A stretch of DNA of 17,061 bases from Acidobacteria bacterium AH-259-G07 (GTDB lineage Bacteria > Acidobacteriota > UBA6911 > RPQK01 > JADFOI01): assembly GCA_027717925.1 (NCBI GenBank), contig JALLON010000029.1, positions 1 to 17,061 on the forward strand. The letters run 5' to 3'. Numbering within the stretch: the stretch's first letter is position 1; each line of letters starts with the position of its first letter. A program made the position numbers and the translations under genes. The notes beneath the pieces are model-generated. The model saw only the letters and a program-made list of their open reading frames with translations, searched no databases and was not told where the DNA came from. This document shows, piece after piece, positions 1-7,047 of the stretch.

Positions 1-1031
1 TGCATGGCTTCCTCCAGGGCCTCTCGCCCAGGTCGGAGCTTCTCTTGAGGAAGAGCGGCCAAGGCCGTGTCAGGCAAATTTAGCAGGTCGAAAAAGTTCT
101 CCGCCACCGGATTCACATAGATCAAGCCCGTCAAAAACTCACCTGAATCCCGGGTCTCATTGAGCATCCGCAAAGCGGCATTTCTATCTGTTGGATTGTA
201 ATCTCGATCTACCTTTCGCAGCCGAATGCGGGAGCCGTCGTGCATCTCGACTTCTCTTAATTCTCCTTCCTCATACACCACCGTTTCAATCGGCTCGAAA
301 TGCGGAACAAAGTCGATCTGGTGAAGGAGTTCCTCGTGCTCTTTAGCCCACCTGTAGCTCTTGGTGGAACCCTGGTGGTTATTAAAGGTAACACAGGGGC
401 TAAGGACATCCAGCATGCTCGTTCCACTGTGACTGAGGGCTCCTTGCAGCAGAGGAACTAGTTGTTTTGGATCCCCGGCATAGGAGCGGGCGACGTAGCT
501 GCATCCCATTTCAATGGCCAGGGTACAGCAATCGATCGGCGGTAAGTCATTGACCACCCCGGTTTTTAGTTTGGAACCGGGATCTGCAGTAGCCGAAAAC
601 TGTCCTTTCGTCAGTCCGTAAACACCGTTGTTCTCAATGATATAGATCATGGGGACGTTTCTTCTCAGAAGATGGCAGAACTGTCCCAACCCGATGGATA
701 CGGTATCCCCGTCCCCACTGACTCCGATGCAGACCAATTTCCGATTGGCCAGCACGGCTCCAGTCGCAAGGGAGGGCATACGGCCGTGAACCCCATTGAA
801 AGCATGAGAGTTGCTGAGAAAATAGGCTGGAGTCTTGCTGGAACAGCCTATTCCGCTCATCTTAGCTACCCGATGGGGGTTTACTCCCATCTCATAAAAG
901 GACTTCATGATCTGGCTCGATATGGCGTCGTGACCGCAACCAGAGCAAAGTGTAGAGGGTTCTCCCCGGTAGTCGATCATCGTGAGGCCAAGTCGGTTGA
1001 CTCTTTTAGGTTTCGGTGCGCTTACCGGCAT
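1..1031 (-). CDS. korB: 2-oxoacid:ferredoxin oxidoreductase, beta subunit (KorB-like), 3' end cut by window edge
   Basis: This is the thiamine-diphosphate-binding beta subunit of a CoA-dependent 2-oxoacid:ferredoxin oxidoreductase, which oxidatively decarboxylates a 2-oxoacid (probably 2-oxoglutarate) to the acyl-CoA and reduces ferredoxin. The minus-strand frame stays open from ATG at 1031 to the window edge (343 codons). Visible motifs are CSGCG at residues 29-33 and SGIGC ending at Cys63 (expected Fe-S cluster ligands), a GDGD ThDP/Mg motif at 106-109 followed by an ENNGVYGLTKGQ segment typical of KorB, and a later CVTFNNH segment carrying the probable fourth cysteine. The start overlaps the end of korA by 10 bases (ATGCCGGTAA), so translation is probably coupled. 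The length suggests that only a few C-terminal residues are missing. Family assignment is firm; 2-oxoglutarate as substrate is inferred from the KorAB-type architecture. Confidence 0.9.
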   Translation of the reverse strand, partial: MPVSAPKPKRVNRLGLTMIDYRGEPSTLCSGCGHDAISSQIMKSFYEMGVNPHRVAKMSGIGCSSKTPAYFLSNSHAFNGVHGRMPSLATGAVLANRKLVCIGVSGDGDTVSIGLGQFCHLLRRNVPMIYIIENNGVYGLTKGQFSATADPGSKLKTGVVNDLPPIDCCTLAIEMGCSYVARSYAGDPKQLVPLLQGALSHSGTSMLDVLSPCVTFNNHQGSTKSYRWAKEHEELLHQIDFVPHFEPIETVVYEEGELREVEMHDGSRIRLRKVDRDYNPTDRNAALRMLNETRDSGEFLTGLIYVNPVAENFFDLLNLPDTALAALPQEKLRPGREALEEAM

Positions 1032-2881
1032 GATGACTCCATTTCTCCTTTCTCGCACGCCACCACCTGATCGGTGATAAATCTGGCGTCGATGGGGATT
1101 CCTTTATAGTGAAGGACTTTTCGGATCTTTCCTTGATCGTTTTCTACCTCAAGCTTGATCAGATCACCGATTTGCCCATCCCGGTTTTGTTCCACGACGT
1201 AGGCACGCTTGCAGCGACTGACAAACTCTTTCACGTCTTCGGCAAGGGGCAGCGCTCGAATTCTCAGGTAGTTGATCGCAATTCCGTACTGGTTGCGAAG
1301 CTGCTCCTGACACTCTCGCATGGCAACATCGGTTGACCCGTAAGCAATGACCCCAATTTCAACCCCATCAGTGTATTGGATGACGGATTGAGGCACGAGT
1401 TTCTTAGCCGTTTCGCACTTTTTGGCCAGGCGGTCCATAAGCTTCTCATAGTCCTCGGGCCGCTCTGAATATTCCGCCTGCTCATCGTGCCCGCTGCCAC
1501 GCGTAAAATAGGCGGCCAGGGGATGATCAGTCCCCGGCAGAGTCCGGTACGGAATGCCGTCACCGTCTACGTCTTTGTAACGGGCAAACTCACCCAAGCG
1601 CTCAAGGTCTTCGGCCGAGAGCACTTTACCTCGATCAAGAGGTTTTTCGGGATAATCGAAGGGATCCGTCATCCAGGTGTTCATGCCCAGATCCAGGTCC
1701 GAAGCCACAAAAACCGGCTGTTGTAGCCGCTCCGCCAAATCGAAGGCTTGTATGGACAATTCAAAGCACTCCGTCACGCTTGCTGGAAAAAGGACAACAT
1801 GCTTGGTGTCCCCGTGAGAGAGATAGTGCAGAGAGAAGATATCTCCTTGAGAAGTTCTGGTGGGCAACCCCGTACTTGGGCCGATTCGCTGGACATTAAA
1901 GATGACAACGGGAACTTCCGTGAAGTAGGCTAATCCGACAAATTCCGCCATCAAAGATATACCCGGTCCCGACGTAGCCGTCATGGCCCTGGCACCCGCC
2001 CATCCAGCACCAATGGCCATTCCCAACGCTGCCAGCTCATCTTCTGCTTGCACGATCGCAAACGTGGCCTTTCCTGTTTCGGGATCAATCCGATAACGTC
2101 CCATGTAATCAGCGAGCGCCTCACCCAGGCTGCTGGCCGGCGTGATCGGATACCAGGTCATCACGCTGACACCGGCAAACATGCTTCCCAACGCACAGGC
2201 GGAATTTCCATCTATAATCATCTTACCCTTGGTCTTGTCCATGCGCTGAACTCGGAAAGGATCTCGCTTGGTAAGGTTGTCGCGAATATATTGTGCGCCC
2301 AGGTGAGCAGCTTGAATGTTCAGATCAATGGCTTTCTGCTTTCCCTTGAACCACTTTGCAATCGCCAATTCGACTTCGGCCATTTCAATCCCGAGCAGTT
2401 CTGCCGCGCTTCCCACGTAAACAATGTTAGCGATCAGCTTCTTTAAGCGCGCATCTTGAACAACTTCACCTGCCAAGTTGGAAAACGGGATCGGGTAGTA
2501 AACCAGATCATCCCTGATCTTTGAAAGGTTTAACTTCTCATTGTAGATCACTACCCGGCCCGGTTCCAGATTCTCGACATCTTCTCGTGCCGTTTCAGGA
2601 TTCATGGCAATTAAGATGTCGATCTCTTTTTTGCGTGCCACGTACCCATCCTTGGAGGCTCGAATCGTGAACCATGTCGGTAACCCAGCGATATTGGATG
2701 GGAAGAGGTTTTTTCCACTGATGGGAATCCCCATTTGGAAAATGGCCCTCATCAACACATTGTTGGAAGACTGACTTCCCGACCCATTCACAGTTGCCAC
2801 TTCAATGCTGAAGTCGTTTACAATCTCACCGTCCGGTTTCTTTGGTGAGAGATCTTCTTGCGGCCGAGCTTGAACACTCAC
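1022..2881 (-). CDS. korA: 2-oxoacid:ferredoxin oxidoreductase, fused gamma-alpha subunit (KorA-like)
   Basis: This is the partner of korB. Residues about 20-200 form the gamma-like domain (motif RAIFQMGIPISGKNLFPSN), and the rest is the alpha pyrimidine-binding and transketolase-C-like part, with NSACALGS and YPITPASSLGEAL near residues 226-256. The fused order gamma-alpha is usual for two-subunit KorAB enzymes. I chose a GTG start at 2881, giving 619 aa, because a strong AGAGGAG lies six bases upstream. The longest frame begins at ATG 3046, but its first codons are translated heptamer repeat DNA (FWILNS-type peptide). An ATG at 2959 lacks a recognisable Shine-Dalgarno site. The gene ends TGCCGGTAA, overlapping korB by 10 bases. 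It lies 292 bp downstream of the P5C dehydrogenase gene on the same strand, and a repeat element fills most of that gap, so cotranscription is possible but unproven. Confidence 0.9.
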   Translation of the reverse strand: MSVQARPQEDLSPKKPDGEIVNDFSIEVATVNGSGSQSSNNVLMRAIFQMGIPISGKNLFPSNIAGLPTWFTIRASKDGYVARKKEIDILIAMNPETAREDVENLEPGRVVIYNEKLNLSKIRDDLVYYPIPFSNLAGEVVQDARLKKLIANIVYVGSAAELLGIEMAEVELAIAKWFKGKQKAIDLNIQAAHLGAQYIRDNLTKRDPFRVQRMDKTKGKMIIDGNSACALGSMFAGVSVMTWYPITPASSLGEALADYMGRYRIDPETGKATFAIVQAEDELAALGMAIGAGWAGARAMTATSGPGISLMAEFVGLAYFTEVPVVIFNVQRIGPSTGLPTRTSQGDIFSLHYLSHGDTKHVVLFPASVTECFELSIQAFDLAERLQQPVFVASDLDLGMNTWMTDPFDYPEKPLDRGKVLSAEDLERLGEFARYKDVDGDGIPYRTLPGTDHPLAAYFTRGSGHDEQAEYSERPEDYEKLMDRLAKKCETAKKLVPQSVIQYTDGVEIGVIAYGSTDVAMRECQEQLRNQYGIAINYLRIRALPLAEDVKEFVSRCKRAYVVEQNRDGQIGDLIKLEVENDQGKIRKVLHYKGIPIDARFITDQVVACEKGEMESSCR

Positions 2882-2887
2882 GCTTTT

Positions 2888-2894
2888 CTCCTCT
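2888..2894 (-). promoter_or_regulatory. Ribosome binding site deciding the korA GTG start
   Basis: AGAGGAG on the minus strand is followed by six bases (AAAAGC) and then GTG at 2881. Neither upstream ATG (3046 or 2959) has such a site, so this motif sets the start and keeps the repeat DNA out of the protein. Confidence 0.7.
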
Positions 2895-2983
2895 TGCGCG
2901 CTCGAGTTCTCTATTTCTGAGCATATCAATCTTAACAAAGAGCCGCGATCCTTTTCCATGGGGAGATCAGCAGGCAGGCGCCA

Positions 2984-3173
2984 GAATTCAGAATCCAGAA
3001 TCCAGAATGCTGAATTCAGAATCCAGAATGCTGACCCCCTGACCACCCGCCCATGATGTTGTCTGTTGCTCGTGGGTCAGCTGGTCAGCTTTTGCCTATT
3101 CGCTGCTTTCTGAATTTGCCGTCCCGCCTTCTGGATTCAGGATTCTGAATTCTGGATTCTGAATTCTAACTCC
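2984..3173. repeat. Heptamer-armed inverted repeat element, copy A
   Basis: Seven in-phase 7-bp units (2984-3032: GAATTCA, GAATCCA and GAATGCT variants) are followed by a 99-bp core (3033-3131). Five units in the opposite orientation (3132-3166: TGGATTC, TGAATTC, AGGATTC) follow, then a degenerate unit TAACTCC reaching the stop codon of the P5C dehydrogenase gene. The core holds GCTGACC at 3030-3036 facing GGTCAGC at 3075-3081 and 3083-3089. The core aligns with that of the element at 13148-13359. The opposed arms could pair into a long imperfect hairpin in DNA or in read-through RNA. No coding capacity is apparent. Confidence 0.9.
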
Positions 3174-4733
3174 TCAGCTCACCTTCTCGGAGATCGACTT
3201 GGCCTGGGTGAACAAAAGTAGATAGTCACGACCCCCAGCTTTTGAGTCGGTACCACTCATGTTGAAACCACCGAAAGGATGCACTCCCACGAGAGCACCC
3301 GTGCATTTGCGATTGATGTACAGATTTCCCACGTGGAATTCTCTTTTGGCTTTTTCGATCTTGGATTTGTTTTGAGTGTACACAGATCCGGTCAACCCAT
3401 ATTCAGTCTGGTTGGCAATCCCTATTGCCTCATCGTAGTCGCGTGCCCTGATGACCGCCAAAACCGGCCCAAAGACCTCCTCCTGAGCGATTGACGCTTT
3501 GGGATCTACATCTGAGATGACGGTTGGGCGGACGAAGTATCCTTCAGAACTCCCTGCTTTTCCACCCATCAGCAACTGTCCTTCCTTCCGTCCGATTTCG
3601 ATATAACGCAGAATAGAGTCTTGTGCCTTCTGATTGACAACGGCACCAAAATTCACCTCAGGACGCTCCACGTCGCCCTCCTGGATCATGGTGCGCGTTT
3701 TCTGCTGAAGCTTCTGCAAGAACTCATCACAAACGGAATCCACAACAATGGCGCGCGAGCAAGCCGAGCATTTCTGGCCCTGGTAGCCGAAGGCCGAAAC
3801 CACGACAGCCGCGGCAGCCTCATCCAGATTTGATTCATCATCGACCACAATGGCATCTTTCCCACCCATCTCGGCGATGACCCTTTTGATCCACATCTGA
3901 CCCGGCTGGTGCTTGGCTGCCAGTTCGTTGATTCGCAACCCTACTTGCTTGGAGCCGGTGAAGGCAATAAAACGGGTTCTGGGATGTTCCACCAGAGCGT
4001 CGCCAATTTCTTCTCCACTGCCGGTCAAGAAATTCACCACACCGGGTGGAAATCCCACCTCTTCGACGATCTGCATCAACTGCGCTGCGATTGTCGGCGA
4101 ATCACTGGAAGGCTTCACGATCACAGTGTTTCCGCTAACCAGTGCTGCAAAGGTCATTCCCGAGAGAATGGCCAGAGGGAAATTCCAAGGTGGAATAATG
4201 ACACCCACTCCTAAGGGAATATATTCAAGGGCGTTGTCCTCCGACTCGAGTTTGACCAGCGGCTGGGGACCTGCCAGCCGAAGCATTTCCCCAGAATAAA
4301 ACTCACAGAAATCGATGGTCTCCGCCACGTCGGCATCCGCTTCCACCCAAGACTTTCCAACCTCCACCACCATCCATGCCGCCAGCTCGAGCCGGCGCTC
4401 TTTCATAATCTGAGAGACCCGCATCACGTATTCGACCCGTTTTGGGACCGGGACCCGGCTCCAATGTTGAAAGGCTTCTCCTGCAGCCGAGATGGCCCGC
4501 TCAACGAATTCGCGAGTTCCCTTGGGGAAGATCCCCACGACCTCTCCTTTGCGCGAGGGATTTAAGGACTGGAATTGGCTCTCACACCGGACTGGTTTTC
4601 CTCCGATGATGATGTTGTATTCCCTTCCCAGTTGGCTTCGCACCTTGGCGATGGCGTTTGACATTGCCTGGCGATTCTCCAAGTCTGAAAAGTCAGTCAA
4701 AGGCTGGTTTTTGAATTCACCTAGATTCATCAT
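3174..4733 (-). CDS. rocA: L-glutamate gamma-semialdehyde (delta-1-pyrroline-5-carboxylate) dehydrogenase
   Basis: This is an NAD(P)-dependent aldehyde dehydrogenase that oxidises glutamate semialdehyde (the open form of P5C) to glutamate, the second step of proline or ornithine catabolism. The protein is 519 aa, the usual length for stand-alone P5C dehydrogenases of the RocA/PruA type. PPWNFPLAI (181-189), the nucleotide-fold region IAFTGSKQVG (256-265), EMGGKDAIVV with general base Glu288, and GQKCSACSR with catalytic Cys322 are all in place. The C-terminal HPFGGFNMSGTDSKAGG segment is typical of this subgroup of the aldehyde dehydrogenases. Two ATGs stand in tandem (4733 and 4730) behind GGAG. 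The gene begins 15 bases after the stop of the radical SAM gene, so the two are very probably one transcript. Its own TGA abuts repeat element A. No proline dehydrogenase gene is in the window. Confidence 0.9.
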   Translation of the reverse strand: MMNLGEFKNQPLTDFSDLENRQAMSNAIAKVRSQLGREYNIIIGGKPVRCESQFQSLNPSRKGEVVGIFPKGTREFVERAISAAGEAFQHWSRVPVPKRVEYVMRVSQIMKERRLELAAWMVVEVGKSWVEADADVAETIDFCEFYSGEMLRLAGPQPLVKLESEDNALEYIPLGVGVIIPPWNFPLAILSGMTFAALVSGNTVIVKPSSDSPTIAAQLMQIVEEVGFPPGVVNFLTGSGEEIGDALVEHPRTRFIAFTGSKQVGLRINELAAKHQPGQMWIKRVIAEMGGKDAIVVDDESNLDEAAAAVVVSAFGYQGQKCSACSRAIVVDSVCDEFLQKLQQKTRTMIQEGDVERPEVNFGAVVNQKAQDSILRYIEIGRKEGQLLMGGKAGSSEGYFVRPTVISDVDPKASIAQEEVFGPVLAVIRARDYDEAIGIANQTEYGLTGSVYTQNKSKIEKAKREFHVGNLYINRKCTGALVGVHPFGGFNMSGTDSKAGGRDYLLLFTQAKSISEKVS

Positions 4734-4748
4734 TCGTTCTCCGTCGTT

Positions 4749-6062
4749 TCAATCTTGACCAAGCTCGTCGGGAATCCGCCGGATCACATCCATAAAGGAG
4801 GAAACCGAGAAAACCGCATTTCCAATACCGGGCTTTCCGTACCCGGGTGGCGCATCAAGTTCATACTTTTCATGTGTATCTCTCCAGGCACGGAGAAGAC
4901 GAACGTGATACTCGAGAGGAGCCCCTTCTGGATTGAGTTTCCCTAGAATACTCAGAGGTTCCGGGCACCACGTTGTGAAGCGAGGAGTAATGCCCTGAGA
5001 CATGAAAAAGTCCAATCCTTCAGAGGTGGAAGCGACGGCCTCATCTACGGTTTCAAAACCGCAGGGCCGAGCCATTTCGATTCCGGCCACGAAATTAGGA
5101 ATAACACAAGAAGGACCAAGGACTTCCGCGGCATCCAGAATGCGGCGAATCCACTCGTCACGACCGATGCAACGGTTCTTCCCCGCGCAGATAATTTCAA
5201 AGAGCCGCCGGTCCCAGACTTCATAGTTTGGATGGTAGATCTGCACACCCACATCCCTGAATCGACGCACTTCTTCCCTAGGCAAGGCCTGGACCACCAC
5301 CTTTGCTATCCACCGACCCGGGAATCGCTTCTCAATCGCTTCCGGGTACTGAACATAAAAATCAATCTCACGCATTCCGTTGAGTTGGGAGGTAATGCTT
5401 CCTCCTGTCACGGTGTAAGCCTGGCTCTCGGAATCAGCATCGTTGACGACTTCCAGGGCTTCCAGGATTTCCTCAACCGTCTTGATGCCAGTGTAAGACC
5501 GCCCAGTCTTCTTCTGTTGACGATAGTTCTCATTGATATCGCAGAATTGGCACTCTTGTTGATGACCGAAGTACTGGCAAATTCTGAAGACGGTCAAATA
5601 GAGTAGATATCCCCACTCGATAGTTGGTGCAATATCCGTGATCGGTTTCCCACTGGCCAGAGTTCGTTGATAATATTCCGGAGTTTTCTCAAACTGGATC
5701 CCTGACAGCTCTTCCTCTTCCAATGTGAGGACCAAATCTGCTTGATCGGAAATATCGACCCGATAAGGAGAACGCGGATTCAATCGGACAGAAACGATGG
5801 TGCGACGAAAATTTCTCGGCCCACCGACTAGGCAGATCTCCTCGGGCGCTCGCAGGTTCTCCTGCCTTTGCATGTGAGCAATGGGGACCAAATCAAAAGA
5901 AAAGATAAAGTACGATTTGGGCTTGAAGCCGGAAGCTACGCGCAGCGCATCCTCTGAAAAGGAGATCCCCGTTCGAAGTAGATCTTCCTTAAAGATTGCC
6001 TCGGGAGGCAAATCCGAATACTTCTCTATCAACGCGTCAACGAGCTGTAATCTCTGTACCAT
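4749..6062 (-). CDS. Radical SAM protein with C-x8-C-x2-C motif, function unknown
   Basis: The protein is 437 aa from ATG 6062; a TTG directly before it at 6065 is an alternative. Numbered from the TTG, Cys163, Cys172 and Cys175 (RIC, then ECQFCDIN) form a cluster motif spaced C-x8-C-x2-C in place of the standard C-x3-C-x2-C. VTGGSIT (219-225) fits the SAM-contacting GGE-like strand. QIYHPNYEVWDRRLFEIICAGK (275-296) and PNFVAGIEM (323-331) resemble the BioB/HydE/ThiH-like barrel. About 150 residues precede the cysteine motif and may be a separate N-terminal domain. It is first in a probable operon with P5C dehydrogenase (15-bp gap), which suggests a role in amino-acid or pyrroline-related chemistry, but the reaction cannot be read from the sequence. 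The radical SAM assignment is confident; function is unknown. No strong Shine-Dalgarno site is visible, and the start lies only 23 bases from a large hairpin. Confidence 0.8.
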   Translation of the reverse strand: MVQRLQLVDALIEKYSDLPPEAIFKEDLLRTGISFSEDALRVASGFKPKSYFIFSFDLVPIAHMQRQENLRAPEEICLVGGPRNFRRTIVSVRLNPRSPYRVDISDQADLVLTLEEEELSGIQFEKTPEYYQRTLASGKPITDIAPTIEWGYLLYLTVFRICQYFGHQQECQFCDINENYRQQKKTGRSYTGIKTVEEILEALEVVNDADSESQAYTVTGGSITSQLNGMREIDFYVQYPEAIEKRFPGRWIAKVVVQALPREEVRRFRDVGVQIYHPNYEVWDRRLFEIICAGKNRCIGRDEWIRRILDAAEVLGPSCVIPNFVAGIEMARPCGFETVDEAVASTSEGLDFFMSQGITPRFTTWCPEPLSILGKLNPEGAPLEYHVRLLRAWRDTHEKYELDAPPGYGKPGIGNAVFSVSSFMDVIRRIPDELGQD

Positions 6063-6085
6063 CAACGCTACAGCCTAACACATTG

Positions 6086-6165
6086 GGTCAGGTAGGGGCC
6101 GTGTCTTTAAAATTTAAATTTTGAGGTCAAAATTCAAATTTTAAAGACACGGCCCCTACCTGACC
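6086..6165. repeat. 37-bp near-perfect inverted repeat (REP/MITE-like hairpin)
   Basis: The left arm is 6086-6122 and the right arm 6129-6165, 37 bases each, with one mismatch (A6116 opposite C6135) and a 6-base loop GAGGTC. The outer half of each arm is G+C rich (GGTCAGGTAGGGGCCGTGTC) and the inner half is A+T rich (TTTAAAATTTAAATTTT). It sits between divergent genes, so it is not a convergent terminator. The clean palindrome is what a REP-type or MITE-type dispersed element would look like, but there is no second copy in the window. It lies 12 bases upstream of the -35 box of the plus-strand promoter and within the promoter or leader region of the minus-strand radical SAM gene. Confidence 0.9.
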
Positions 6166-6177
6166 TCGGGCCTCAAC

Positions 6178-6205
6178 TTGACTCCTCTACCTCCCATCTT
6201 ATAAT
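6178..6205 (+). promoter_or_regulatory. Sigma-70-type promoter for the TPR gene
   Basis: TTGACT (6178-6183), a 16-bp spacer and a perfect TATAAT (6200-6205) predict a start of transcription near 6212. The ATG of the TPR gene follows at 6250 behind a GGGAGG ribosome site at 6239-6244. This is the clearest promoter in the window. Confidence 0.75.
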
Positions 6206-6249
6206 ACTTCGTCTTCTGGCTGATCCTAATACAATCACGGGAGGACTTT

Positions 6250-6948
6250 ATGCCGGCCAAAACAAGCAAGAAGCAAAAGAGCAGACAGACTAAGAAGAAA
6301 CCAGCTAAGAAGAAACCAGCTAAGAAACCAGCTAAGAAACCAGCTAAGAAGAAACCGAGTAGCAAAAAACAAGTAAGGAAGAGACCAACCGGGAAAACAC
6401 GAGCTGGGAAAAAACAAGTTGGGAAAAAACGAGCTCAAAAACGGGGCAGATCTGAGAAGAAAAGATCTGCCGAGGAGGTTTACCGGCTTTACAAAGAGGC
6501 ACTGGCCCTTTTACACCAGAAGAAATATAAGAAAGCCCGCAAACAACTCACTCAGGTGGTGAAAAAGTTTTCTCATGAAATCGAGGTGGTCGCCCGAGCC
6601 AAATCCTTTCTCAGAGTCTGCGACAGAAACCTTCAAGCGAAAGAAGAACCTCCACGGACAGCTGAAGAGATTTTCCATCAAGGCGTCCTTTACCATAATG
6701 CTGGGCAATACGAAAAAGCGCTGCATTGTTATTCTCGTGCTTTGAAGCTTTCGAAAAAGAAGAACGACCACATTTACTACGCCTTGTCGGCAACTGAGCT
6801 TTCCACTGGCAATATCGATAATGCGCTCAAATATCTCAAGAAGGCCATTGAAATCAAAGAGGAGAATCGGTTCTTTGCTCACAACGACCCAGATTTCGAG
6901 CTCCTCGCTACAAACCAGAAATTCCGGGAACTGATCCATCCAGAGTAA
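6250..6948 (+). CDS. Lysine-rich N-tail TPR-repeat protein, unknown function
   Basis: This is a 232-aa protein in two parts. Residues 1-72 are almost wholly Lys, Ala, Pro, Gly and Arg, with AKKKPAKKPAKK-type repeats reminiscent of bacterial histone-H1-like tails and AlgP. The tandem 12-15 bp repeats in DNA around 6294-6356 show that the tail grew by slippage. Residues about 73-205 are helical with three TPR-like units: YKEALALLHQKKYKKARKQL (81-100), HQGVLYHNAGQYEKALHCYS (143-162) and LSTGNIDNALKYLKKAIEI (184-202). The end, DPDFELLATNQKFRELI, is a common finish of small TPR proteins. There is no signal peptide or membrane segment, so it is presumably cytoplasmic, and the basic tail could bind nucleic acid or the cell envelope. 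ATG 6250 follows GGGAGG closely. glmU follows 99 bp downstream on the same strand and may be cotranscribed. The repeats make an antisense hydrophobic ORF that is not a gene. Confidence 0.8.
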   Translation: MPAKTSKKQKSRQTKKKPAKKKPAKKPAKKPAKKKPSSKKQVRKRPTGKTRAGKKQVGKKRAQKRGRSEKKRSAEEVYRLYKEALALLHQKKYKKARKQLTQVVKKFSHEIEVVARAKSFLRVCDRNLQAKEEPPRTAEEIFHQGVLYHNAGQYEKALHCYSRALKLSKKKNDHIYYALSATELSTGNIDNALKYLKKAIEIKEENRFFAHNDPDFELLATNQKFRELIHPE

Positions 6949-7047
6949 GCGAGAACAGAATGCATCCTGGGGGGAAGATGAAGAGCAATGCCTCAGTCTG
7001 CGGGGAGATGGGTGATGGCTGGAAGGCCGTTTGTATAGGAGGCAAGG

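Noticed and set aside
672..1070. Plus-strand 132-aa ORF antisense to korB
   Set aside because: The opposite strand carries clear KorB motifs; this frame has no family features.
2984..3166. CRISPR array
   Set aside because: Units are 7 bp and contiguous with no spacers, they reverse orientation across a core, and no cas gene is near.
6086..6165. Rho-independent terminator
   Set aside because: It lies between the starts of divergent genes and has inner A+T arms with no T-run following a short GC stem.
6156..6438. Minus-strand hydrophobic ORFs (FLAGFLAGFF-like) as small membrane proteins
   Set aside because: They are the antisense of the Lys/Ala/Pro codon repeats of the TPR gene and one runs into the palindrome.
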